Positions 34,946-42,333 of a stretch of DNA of 64,000 nt are shown here, piece after piece. The translations under genes were made by a program, and so were the position numbers. The DNA is from Mesorhizobium escarrei (GTDB lineage: Bacteria; Pseudomonadota; Alphaproteobacteria; Rhizobiales; Rhizobiaceae), in NCBI RefSeq assembly GCF_935825525.1, contig NZ_CAKXZT010000140.1, positions 25,106-89,105 of the forward strand, read 5' to 3'. The first letter of the stretch is position 1; every line of letters begins with the position of its first letter. Below the pieces are notes generated by a model. The model made no database searches, had not been told where the DNA came from, and was given only the letters and a program-made list of their open reading frames with translations.

Positions 34946-35743
34946 TTACGCTTCCGGTGTCTGGGCGGCCGGTGTCTCGGCGGTCGGCGTCGGCTCGAGT
35001 GCCGGCTCGATCGGAGCCTCGGCCAACGCGCCGACGTCGACGCCAAGCGCGCCCTGCTGGCGAGCGATGCCGTCGATTGCAGCCTTGGCGATCAGATCGC
35101 AATAGAGCTGGATGGCGCGGGCCGCGTCGTCATTGCCCGGAATCGGGAAATCGATCTTGTCCGGGTCGCAGTTGGAATCGATGATGGCGACGACCGGGAT
35201 GCCGAGACGCTTGGCCTCGAGGATGGCGATCGCTTCCTTGTTGGTGTCGATCACGAACATCAGGTCGGGCGTCGAGCCCATGTCCTTGATGCCGCCCAGC
35301 GCCTTGTCGAGCTTCTCGCGCTCGCGGTCGAGGTTGAGGCGCTCCTTCTTGGTGAGCCCCTGGGCCTCGCCGGCCAGCATCTCGTCAAGCTTGCGCAAGC
35401 GCTGGATGGAGTTCGAGATCGTCTTCCAGTTGGTCATCATGCCGCCGAGCCAGCGGGAGTTGACATAGTATTGGGCCGAGCGCTGTGCGGCGTCGGCAAC
35501 GATATCGGACGCCTGGCGCTTGGTGCCGACGAACAGCACGCGGCCACCCTTGGCGACGGTGTCGGAAACCTGCTTCAGCGCCTGGTGCAGCAGCGGCACC
35601 GTCTGCGAGAGGTCGATGATGTGGATGTTGTTGCGAGCGCCATAGATATAGGGCGCCATCTTCGGGTTCCAGCGGTGGGTCTGGTGGCCGAAGTGAATTC
35701 CAGCTTCCAAAAGCTGGCGCATGCTGAAATCAGGCAGAGCCAT
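34946..35743 (-). CDS. rpsB: 30S ribosomal protein S2
   Basis: Binds the 16S rRNA head/body junction and is needed for S1 attachment. Family text throughout: FSMRQLLEAGIHFGHQTHRW, KMAPYIYGARNNIHIIDLSQ, VLFVGTKRQASDIVADAAQR, YVNSRWLGGMMTNWKTISNS and FVIDTNKEAIAILEAKRLGI. 265 residues; the last 25 are a Pro/Ala/Glu/Thr-rich tail (APIEPALEPTPTAETPAAQT), a disordered extension seen in rhizobial S2. Preceded by a structured leader and a clear promoter. Confidence 0.98.
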   Translation of the reverse strand: MALPDFSMRQLLEAGIHFGHQTHRWNPKMAPYIYGARNNIHIIDLSQTVPLLHQALKQVSDTVAKGGRVLFVGTKRQASDIVADAAQRSAQYYVNSRWLGGMMTNWKTISNSIQRLRKLDEMLAGEAQGLTKKERLNLDREREKLDKALGGIKDMGSTPDLMFVIDTNKEAIAILEAKRLGIPVVAIIDSNCDPDKIDFPIPGNDDAARAIQLYCDLIAKAAIDGIARQQGALGVDVGALAEAPIEPALEPTPTAETPAAQTPEA

Positions 35744-35866
35744 TGTTATTTCCTTTTCCGGTTAGCCTCCACGGACACAGGCATTTCTGGACTTTGTCCT
35801 CGAACGCCACCGGAGGTTTCAGCCGGATTTCTCCCGGGCAGACACCAAAGTCCGTGTGTGGAATGA
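35744..35866 (-). promoter_or_regulatory. Structured 5' leader of rpsB
   Basis: The promoter at 35873-35901 predicts a leader of about 120 bases. In it GGACTTTG (plus-strand CAAAGTCC, 35846-35853) pairs perfectly with CAAAGTCC (plus-strand GGACTTTG, 35789-35796), enclosing a GC-rich internal part. Long structured leaders that bind S2 and repress rpsB-tsf are known in other bacteria; that this is one is inference. Confidence 0.5.
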
Positions 35867-35872
35867 GCGCGC

Positions 35873-35901
35873 ATATAGAGGGGTTGCGCGGCAAACGCAA
35901 G
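35873..35901 (-). promoter_or_regulatory. Sigma-70 type promoter of rpsB-tsf
   Basis: CTTGCG (35901-35896) and CTATAT (35878-35873) on the minus strand, separated by 17 bases. This is close to the CTTGAC-N17-CTATAT form of strong rhizobial housekeeping promoters. The predicted start is about 120 bases ahead of the rpsB ATG. Confidence 0.75.
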
Positions 35902-35920
35902 CGCTGCGGTGTCCTGCGGC

Positions 35921-36534
35921 TCAACGTGCGGCGATCAGCGCACCGGTGCTGATCATGGCGCCACCGGCGAACCTGTTCATCAAGCGCATCCGCCTTGGCG
36001 TCTTGAACCAGCTTGCAGCCTGCCCGGCAAGCACCGCATAGACGCCCATGGTGATCATGTTGACGCCGATCACGACCGCAACCACGAGCAGCCCCTCGGC
36101 GAAGCTCATTGTGTTGAGATCGAGGATCAACGGCATGATGGAGGCGTGGAACAGGATCGCCTTGGGGTTGCCCAGCGCGATGGAGATGCCGAGGAAAAAA
36201 GATCGAGATAGTCTTGCCTGCGTTGCCTGCAGTTCATCTGATCGCGCGGAAGCCGATCGCCACATTCCGATGCCAAGAAACATCAGATAGGCAGCACCCG
36301 CATATTTCAGGATGAGAAAACCCCCCATTCGAAGGTCTGTGCCAGCGCCACGAGACCGAGCAACGCCAAAGTCACCAGCACCGCGTCGCCAGCGGCGATG
36401 CCGAGCCCAGCCAGGAAAGCGCGAACGAACCCGCGCGAGACGCCGTTGGCGATGACCGTGAACATCGCCGGGCCAGGCGTCGCGGCGGCAAATGTGATCG
36501 CGGCGCAATAAGCTAGAAATGCCGCCAATGTCAT
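35921..36534 (-). pseudogene. LysE/RhtB family amino-acid exporter with a one-base frameshift
   Basis: Membrane exporter for amino acids or homoserine lactone-like compounds. The N-terminal part (from ATG 36534) reads LAAFLAYCAAITFAAATPGP and GVSRGFVRAFLAGLGIAAGD, the family hallmark, then runs into a stop after LAQTFEWGVFSS. The rest continues in another frame: FLILKYAGAAYLMFLGIGMW, SFFLGISIALGNPKAILFHA and ASWFKTPRRMRLMNRFAGGA. The frames meet at a run of six G (TGGGGGGTTTT, near 36320); seven G would give EWGGFLILKY and a protein of 204 residues, the family's usual length. ATGA overlap with the DUF4031 gene upstream. Confidence 0.85.
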
Positions 36535-36809
36535 GGTCGTATCTTTCCCTTCGGCACGCGGACCCGCCGGAAAACAGCAACGATCTCCTCGCGGCTGCAT
36601 TCGACGGCGCCTAGCCGCACCGCACGGTCGCGCTCGAAGCCGGTTATGTCATAATGCGGCGCCGATGTCTTCGGCGGCCCCTGATAGGACGAGCGCTTGA
36701 TGCCGAGCTGTGCTGCAAAACGATGCAGCTCATCGGTGTCGTCGGCCAGCAGATGACACCAGCGGTGGCCGACCCATTTCCAGATCGCCGCGTCGACATA
36801 GACCGCCAT
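36531..36809 (-). CDS. DUF4031 domain protein
   Basis: Small protein of 92 residues. Family features: it starts MAVYVDAAIWKWVGHRWCHL, then ADDTDELHRFAAQLGIKRSS, a central PHYDITGFERDRAVRLGAVE and a basic end. Function unknown; the fold is small alpha/beta. Its TGA overlaps the ATG of the LysE gene (ATGA), so the two are probably coupled. Confidence 0.8.
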   Translation of the reverse strand: MAVYVDAAIWKWVGHRWCHLLADDTDELHRFAAQLGIKRSSYQGPPKTSAPHYDITGFERDRAVRLGAVECSREEIVAVFRRVRVPKGKIRP

Positions 36810-36880
36810 AAGGCTTGCCGCACTCCTTCATCTTGCGCCGACCAGCGGAGCCGCAGCTCACCCGCAGCCGAGATCCAACG

Positions 36881-38179
36881 TTAGCGATGATAGAAAGGAT
36901 TCGGATAGAAAATGAAGCCGCCGGCGGCTTCGAGTTCGGCTACTCTCGTGGTGACAGCCGCCTGCATGCGGCTGTGCAGTTCGGCGAGCGCGTCGTCGAT
37001 CGAGCCAGGAAAGGCGTGCAATCCCAACGGCTCCGGCACCCGGATATGCGCGCAACGCGGCCCGGCCGGTTGCGGCACGAAGCGATTGATCGTGTCGCGC
37101 AGCGTGCCCTTGCAATAGTCGTTACGAATGCGCTTCAGATGCTCTGCGATCTCCTCTTGCGTGATACGCGGGTTGGCTGAGACCCACGGTCCGACGCGTT
37201 GGAGACGCTGGATCGTGTCCGCCAGCGAGCGGATCTGTTTTTGTTGCTCGGCGTCGCCGGTGCCTTCCCGCACCCAGCGGCGCGACCGGCGCAGAAGCTG
37301 GGCGATCTCGCTGGCGCCGGGATCGACCGATATACCCTCCCCCAGGCGCAGGCTCAGCTCGAGCAGCAGTTGCTTCTGACGCGTAGCGTACGAAGCCCGC
37401 TCGTCGGGCGCCCTGCCGCAGGCAATCTCATCGCGCGACAGCAGCGTCGCATAGATATGGTGGATGCGCTCCGGCAGCGTATCGGCGGAACGGCATTCGA
37501 CCTTCAGACTTTTCTCGACATAGGCGCATTCCTGCGCCAGCGCCGGCTCGACATTTTTGGTGAAGGCGAGCTTCCAGACAACCGGCGCGATCCAGACTTC
37601 GAAATCCTGATCTGTGGCGCGACCGCGTTTGAGCGCGTCGAACCCCATCTCGACCGCCCCCGGAAGGAGCGGACCGACGACATTGGCATGCCAGCCGACG
37701 CCGCCTTCAGGGTGCAAGAGAACAGCATGCCCTTTCAGCGCCCAGGCGATCGAGTGTTCCTTGGCAGCACCGCTGTTGCCGGGTATCTGGGCGATCAGAT
37801 TGTTGGCCAGCCAGAATTTCTGCATGATCCGGCCGAGGCCGTTGACGACGCCATGCGTGGCCCAGGATGCCGCGAGCGGACTGACCCGCGAGACGATCTC
37901 CTTGTCGATCATCCAGTCGGTAAAGAATTCCGGATGGTTGGGCGTGATGAACGTCGCCTTGCCTGCGCCGCAACAGGCCTTCAGCCGTTGCCGGTCGTCG
38001 TCGGGAAAGTCGATATGGCGGACATTGGCGACACCACGCAATCCGGCCACGCGGTTGAACGGCAACAGATCGCGAAACACGGGAATGCCACGCAGCATGA
38101 CGACCCGGTTGACGACAGTCATGATCCTGATCAGCGCCGGATTAGGCGTCGGCGCCACGAACACGTCGATTTTGCTCAA
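36881..38179 (-). CDS. Putative phospholipid/glycerol acyltransferase-like protein
   Basis: 432 residues. The middle part resembles PlsC-type acyltransferases: ATFITPNHPEFFTDWMIDKE looks like block I and GHAVLLHPEGGVGWHANVVG like block III. The His-to-Asp spacing in NHPEFFTD is five residues instead of the usual four, so enzymatic assignment is tentative. The C-terminal half is helical with many charged residues (RQKQLLLELSLRLGEGISVD; EEIAEHLKRIRNDYCKGTLR) and ends in FIFYPNPFYHR. No signal peptide or membrane segment is obvious. Lies alone between DUF4031 and eipB, all on the minus strand. Confidence 0.55.
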   Translation of the reverse strand: MSKIDVFVAPTPNPALIRIMTVVNRVVMLRGIPVFRDLLPFNRVAGLRGVANVRHIDFPDDDRQRLKACCGAGKATFITPNHPEFFTDWMIDKEIVSRVSPLAASWATHGVVNGLGRIMQKFWLANNLIAQIPGNSGAAKEHSIAWALKGHAVLLHPEGGVGWHANVVGPLLPGAVEMGFDALKRGRATDQDFEVWIAPVVWKLAFTKNVEPALAQECAYVEKSLKVECRSADTLPERIHHIYATLLSRDEIACGRAPDERASYATRQKQLLLELSLRLGEGISVDPGASEIAQLLRRSRRWVREGTGDAEQQKQIRSLADTIQRLQRVGPWVSANPRITQEEIAEHLKRIRNDYCKGTLRDTINRFVPQPAGPRCAHIRVPEPLGLHAFPGSIDDALAELHSRMQAAVTTRVAELEAAGGFIFYPNPFYHR

Positions 38180-38278
38180 CCCACCCCCCGATCGATCCCT
38201 CGGCGTAGAGGTTGAAATGCAATTGCGGCGTGTTCAAGTCATTCGCCGCCGCCTTGCGGGCGTGGCTAACCCAAGGCT

Positions 38279-39106
38279 CTATTTCGACGGACAGGGTTTC
38301 GTCTGATCGAACAGCGAAAGATTGACCAGCTTGCCGGTCATCGAGAAGTCGTTGTAGTCCATGAGGAGGTCGCGCGTGATGCCGTTCTCATGCAGCTTGA
38401 AGCTGATCCGGTATTCCGGCACCTCCTCGCCTGACTTGTCGGTGCTGTCGAAATAGGCGATGTCGACTGGCCAGTATTTGTCGCTGGCGAGTTTTGCCAG
38501 TGCCGGCACTTCCGGATCGGCCTTGTCGGCATCGGATTTCTTGCCGACGACGACGGTGGTGGTCATCACCTTGTTGGCATCTTCCGAACCGTCGAACAGG
38601 TTGGTTTCGTAGAAATTTTCGCCCTTTTCGGCCTTGTCGATCAGTTCGACCAGATGCTGTGTCGGAAACTGGGTGGCCGGCAGTTCGACGCTGCTCTTCT
38701 CCGGCTTGTCGATATCGACCTTGAGGCGGTTTGTCTCCTTCGTCGCGGTGCCCTTGACCTCCTTGTCGAGAGTCTGGTCGACGAAGGATTTTGTCACGAA
38801 CGAGAAGGTCTTGCCTTCGGCGTCCTCGAAGGTGGTCGTCTGCTGGTCGGTCAGCCTTGTATTCTCGTTGGTGACGATCTGGGTGACGAAACGGAACTTC
38901 ACCGTATAGCCTTCGCAAGGCGAGCCATTGAACTCATAGACCATGCGGCCGGAAATGCCGGTGATGCCCGAGCGGTCAGAGGCCTTGTCCAGGGTCAGAT
39001 CATAAACCGCGCGATGCGCTTGCAGCGCCGGTACGGCAAAAGCCGGCGCCATCGAGAACACTGCTGGCAGCAGGACAGCGTGGAATGCGAGGCGTGTTGC
39101 GCGCAT
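38279..39106 (-). CDS. eipB: Cell envelope integrity protein EipB (DUF1849)
   Basis: Periplasmic spiral beta-barrel protein known in Brucella to be needed for envelope integrity. Signal peptide at residues 1-24 (FHAVLLPAVFSMAPAFAVPA). The mature part starts LQAHRAVYDLTLDKAS and contains GISGRMVYEFNGSPCEGYTV. The two cysteines expected to form the disulfide that closes the barrel are both present, one in GSPCEGY and one near the end in QTKPCPSK. 275 residues, complete. No operon partner is evident; it is divergent from the RidA-type gene. Confidence 0.88.
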   Translation of the reverse strand: MRATRLAFHAVLLPAVFSMAPAFAVPALQAHRAVYDLTLDKASDRSGITGISGRMVYEFNGSPCEGYTVKFRFVTQIVTNENTRLTDQQTTTFEDAEGKTFSFVTKSFVDQTLDKEVKGTATKETNRLKVDIDKPEKSSVELPATQFPTQHLVELIDKAEKGENFYETNLFDGSEDANKVMTTTVVVGKKSDADKADPEVPALAKLASDKYWPVDIAYFDSTDKSGEEVPEYRISFKLHENGITRDLLMDYNDFSMTGKLVNLSLFDQTKPCPSK

Positions 39107-39245
39107 GAGGGGCTCCGATCATCGCGCCCTGATGGCAGGTCGCATGGAAAGAGGGTTCAGCTTAAAAAAAGTCGTGGCGGAAGCGAGGCAAAAATTGCAA
39201 TTTCGGCCCAGCCTGCGCAGCCTCATCAAGCAATAGGGAAATACC

Positions 39246-39710
39246 ATGAATGAGACAATCGAAAAGCGGCTAAGCGATCTCGACGTGACGCTACCGGTCG
39301 CCGCCGCGCCCGCCGCCAATTACGTGCCCTATTGCAGGTCAGGCAATCTGCTGTTCATCGCCGGACAGCTGCCGCTCAAGCAGGGCAAGCTGCAGGCGAG
39401 CGGGCTGCTCGGCCGTGATGTCGACACCGCAGCCGGCCAGGAAGCGGCAAAATACTGCGCGATCAACATATTGGCGCAGGCCAAGGCAGCACTTCGCGAT
39501 CTCGAGAAAATCCGCCGCGTGGTGAAGATCACCGTCTTCGTCGCCTCGGCGCCGGATTTTGTCGAACAGCACCTGGTTGCCAACGGCGCCTCGGATTTTC
39601 TGGTTGCAGTGCTCGGCGATCCCGGCAAGCATGCCCGCGCCGCCGTCGGTGCCGCCTCCCTGCCGCTTAATGCCGCAGTGGAAATCGAAGCCATCTTGGA
39701 AGTCGAATGA
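39246..39710 (+). CDS. RidA/YjgF family protein
   Basis: Trimeric protein of the enamine/imine deaminase superfamily, 154 residues, of the longer COG0251 type. Landmarks: NYVPYCRSGNLLFIAGQLPL, AKYCAINILAQAKAALRDLE, RRVVKITVFVASAPDFVEQH and the C-terminal HARAAVGAASLPLNAAVEIE. The last stretch contains the Arg that in RidA holds the substrate carboxylate, so activity is possible. First gene of a plus-strand run with GDPD (seven bases after its stop). Confidence 0.9.
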   Translation: MNETIEKRLSDLDVTLPVAAAPAANYVPYCRSGNLLFIAGQLPLKQGKLQASGLLGRDVDTAAGQEAAKYCAINILAQAKAALRDLEKIRRVVKITVFVASAPDFVEQHLVANGASDFLVAVLGDPGKHARAAVGAASLPLNAAVEIEAILEVE

Positions 39711-39717
39711 GCCTGGC

Positions 39718-40446
39718 ATGACCGACCTTTCCTGGCTGACGGCCCGACCCATTGCCCATCGCGGCCTCCACGACATGAACAAGACGCGCTGGGAGAACAC
39801 GCTTTCCGCCTTTGCCGCTGCGGCTGAACGCGGCTATGCGATCGAATGCGATGTGCATCTGTCGTCAGACCGCGTTCCGGTGATCATCCACGATGGCGAT
39901 CTGAAGCGACTGACCGGCCAGGACGGTTTCGTCTGGCAGCGCACGGCAGCAGAAATGACGGCCCTCAAGATCGGCGGCACATCAGATCATCTGCCAACGC
40001 TGCAGCAGACCCTCGACCTGATCGATGGTCGCGTGCCGGTGGTCGTCGAGCTGAAAGGGGTTCCCGGCCGTGACGAAGGCTTGGTGGAAAGCGTCGGCAA
40101 AATGCTCAAAAACTACAAGGGCAAGGTGGCGATCATGTCGTTCGACCACTGGCTGATCCGCGATTTCCCGAAACACGCGCCCGGCATTCCGGGCGGGCTG
40201 ACCGCTTATGGCAACGAAGTCAAGCTGATCGAGGCGCATTTCGCCATGCTGGCGCACGACATCGCCTTCACCTCCTACGCCGCAGGCGACCTGCCGAACC
40301 GGTTTGTCAGTTTTGTGCGAAAAAGGCTCAAAATGCCGGTCATCACCTGGACCGTGCTCGACCAACCGGCGGTCGACCTGACCTTCAGATTTGCCGACCA
40401 GATGACGTTCGAAGGATTTGAGCCGGATCTTGTGCAGGTCGCTTGA
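39718..40446 (+). CDS. Glycerophosphodiester phosphodiesterase family protein
   Basis: Hydrolyses glycerophosphodiesters to glycerol 3-phosphate and an alcohol; 242 residues, TIM barrel. Active-site parts: RPIAHRGLHDMNKTRWENTL (His-Arg and Glu-Asn) and YAIECDVHLSSDRVPVIIHD with the metal-binding Glu, Asp and the second catalytic His. VVVELKG and ITWTVLDQ are also family-like. No signal peptide, so probably cytoplasmic. The start ATG at 39718 lies seven bases after the RidA stop; an earlier reading from 39559 overlaps RidA in another frame and is rejected. Confidence 0.92.
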   Translation: MTDLSWLTARPIAHRGLHDMNKTRWENTLSAFAAAAERGYAIECDVHLSSDRVPVIIHDGDLKRLTGQDGFVWQRTAAEMTALKIGGTSDHLPTLQQTLDLIDGRVPVVVELKGVPGRDEGLVESVGKMLKNYKGKVAIMSFDHWLIRDFPKHAPGIPGGLTAYGNEVKLIEAHFAMLAHDIAFTSYAAGDLPNRFVSFVRKRLKMPVITWTVLDQPAVDLTFRFADQMTFEGFEPDLVQVA

Positions 40447-40487
40447 ACCGAGCTTGCATGGACCGGCACGGAGCTTAAATAGGCCTC

Positions 40488-41705
40488 ATGGATCAAGGCG
40501 ATGAAGGCGACGGGCAAACGGCGAATGGAGCATATGCGATCCGGGTTGCCTCCGGCATCGGCACCTTCACCTGCGCTGAATGGGACGGCCTCGGTGGGAC
40601 CTCACGCGGTGACACAGAAAACGGCTACAACCCGCTCGTTTCCTTCGCCTTTTTGAGCGCGCTTGAGGATTCCGGCTGCGCCGTGCGGCGCACCGGCTGG
40701 CAGGGCCATCATCTCAGGCTCGAGACAGCGCAGGGAAAGCTCCTCGGTGCCATTCCCTGCTACCTGAAATCGCACAGCCAGGGCGAATATGTTTTCGATC
40801 ACGGCTGGTCGGACGCGTTCGAGCGCGCCGGCGGGCGTTACTATCCAAAACTGCAATGCGCCGTGCCGTTCACGCCGGTCACCGGCCCTCGGCTGTTGGT
40901 CAACAAGGGCGAGGACAGTCGCGCCGTTAAGGCCGGCTTGGCAGCCGGCCTGAAGGCGGTGACGGAAAAGCTCGGCGTATCCTCCGCGCACGTGACTTTC
41001 GCGCAGCACAGGGATGTCGAGGCGCTGGAAGCGGCGGGCTTCCTGCACCGCACCGACCAGCAGTTCCACTTCTTCAACGAGGGTTATTCGACCTACGACG
41101 ATTTTCTCGCCACTCTGGCATCGCGCAAGCGCAAGGCGATGAAGAAGGAGCGGCGCGAGGCGCTCGCTCACGGCATCTCGATCGACTGGCTGACCGGCAA
41201 GGACCTGACCGAAAGGGTCTGGGACGACTTCTTTGCCTTCTACATGGATACCGGCAGCAGGAAATGGGGCCGGCCCTATCTCAGCCGCGAGTTTTTCTCG
41301 ATGATCGGCGAGCGCATGGCCGACGACGTCCTGCTGGTGATGGCCAAGCGCAATGGACGCTACATTGCCGGCGCTATCAATTTCATCGGTTCCGATGCGC
41401 TTTACGGGCGCAACTGGGGCTGCATCGAGGACCATCCCTTCCTGCATTTCGAGGTCTGCTATCACCAGGCGATCGACTTCGCCATTCACCGTAAGCTGAA
41501 AGTGGTCGAAGCCGGCGCGCAAGGCGAGCACAAGCTGGCGCGCGGCTACAGGCCGGTGACCATGCATTCGGCGCATTACATTGCGCATCCTGCCTTGCGC
41601 AATGCGGTCGCCGACTATCTCAGGCGCGAGCGCCGCGAAGTGGAGCGGATGGCCGGCTATCTCGAAGAGCACACCCCGTTCCGCAAGGATCTGGCCGACG
41701 ATTAG
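40488..41705 (+). CDS. GNAT-like N-acyltransferase (COG3146/DUF482 type)
   Basis: 405 residues, a double-GNAT fold protein related to peptidoglycan-peptide (Fem-like) aminoacyl/acyltransferases. Family text: YNPLVSFAFLSALEDSGCAV, YYPKLQCAVPFTPVTGPRLL, DQQFHFFNEGYSTYDDFLAT, SRKRKAMKKERREALAHGIS, YGRNWGCIEDHPFLHFEVCY and QGEHKLARGYRPVTMHSAHY. The reaction is not established. Third gene of the RidA-GDPD run, 41 bases after GDPD. Confidence 0.85.
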   Translation: MDQGDEGDGQTANGAYAIRVASGIGTFTCAEWDGLGGTSRGDTENGYNPLVSFAFLSALEDSGCAVRRTGWQGHHLRLETAQGKLLGAIPCYLKSHSQGEYVFDHGWSDAFERAGGRYYPKLQCAVPFTPVTGPRLLVNKGEDSRAVKAGLAAGLKAVTEKLGVSSAHVTFAQHRDVEALEAAGFLHRTDQQFHFFNEGYSTYDDFLATLASRKRKAMKKERREALAHGISIDWLTGKDLTERVWDDFFAFYMDTGSRKWGRPYLSREFFSMIGERMADDVLLVMAKRNGRYIAGAINFIGSDALYGRNWGCIEDHPFLHFEVCYHQAIDFAIHRKLKVVEAGAQGEHKLARGYRPVTMHSAHYIAHPALRNAVADYLRRERREVERMAGYLEEHTPFRKDLADD

Positions 41706-41790
41706 AGCGCGCGACATGCATTAACACTTCGAACCTCCGCATCGTACTTTCCGAAAATCGATTCCGGTTGTCGGGTCGATACGGTAGAGC
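41701..41790. repeat. Degenerate CCGAAAATCG-type element
   Basis: GCGCGCGACATGCATTAA is followed by CTTTCCGAAAATCGATTCCG and GTTGTCGGGTCG. The GACATGC and CCGAAAATCGATTCCGG words match parts of the elements at 9163, 13914 and 26568. It sits between the acyltransferase stop and the HIT gene. Confidence 0.6.
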
Positions 41791-41814
41791 AAGGCACAAT
41801 CCGGAGCCCACGCC

Positions 41815-42246
41815 ATGGCCGAAACCACCTACGACAGCAACAATATCTTCGCGAAAATCCTGCGCGGTGAAATCCCGTCGCATCGCGTCTATGAAGATGA
41901 CGCGGTTGTCGCCTTCATGGATGTAATGCCGCAAGGGCCGGGTCATACGCTGGTTGTGCCGAAGGCGCCGTCGCGCAACCTGCTTGACGCGGATCCGGCA
42001 ACATTCGGACCACTCTTCGCTATCGTGCAGAAGGTAGCGGTGGCGGTGAAGAAGGCCTTCGGCGCCGATGGCGTCACCATCCTGCAGTTCAACGAGCCCG
42101 CTTCGGGCCAGACCGTCTACCACCTCCATGTCCATGTCATTCCACGCTTCGAGGGCATCCCTTTGAAGCCGCATAGCGGGCAGATGGAGAAGCCAGAAGT
42201 GTTGGCTGAGAACGCCGGCAAGATACGAGCGGCGCTGGGGACCTGA
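41815..42246 (+). CDS. HIT family nucleotide-binding hydrolase (HinT-like)
   Basis: 143 residues. Purine nucleoside phosphoramidase family. The histidine triad is YHLHVHVIPRFEG; the start NIFAKILRGEIPSHRVYEDD and LVVPKAPSRNLLD are typical, as is VTILQFNEPASGQTVYHLH. Complete. Transcribed alone and closed by the bidirectional terminator at 42290-42319. Confidence 0.95.
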   Translation: MAETTYDSNNIFAKILRGEIPSHRVYEDDAVVAFMDVMPQGPGHTLVVPKAPSRNLLDADPATFGPLFAIVQKVAVAVKKAFGADGVTILQFNEPASGQTVYHLHVHVIPRFEGIPLKPHSGQMEKPEVLAENAGKIRAALGT

Positions 42247-42289
42247 AGCCGGGCGTCGCACACAACGCCTTCGGCCACTCTTTATCCAA

Positions 42290-42319
42290 TAAAAAAAGCC
42301 CCGTTCCCGGGGCTTTTTT
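42290..42319. terminator. Bidirectional rho-independent terminator
   Basis: AAAAAAAGCCCCG, TTCC loop, CGGGGCTTTTTTT: a 13-bp stem whose A and T runs serve both strands. It separates the plus-strand HIT gene from the end of the minus-strand clpA. Confidence 0.93.
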
Positions 42320-42333
42320 TAGCTTTCAGGCCA

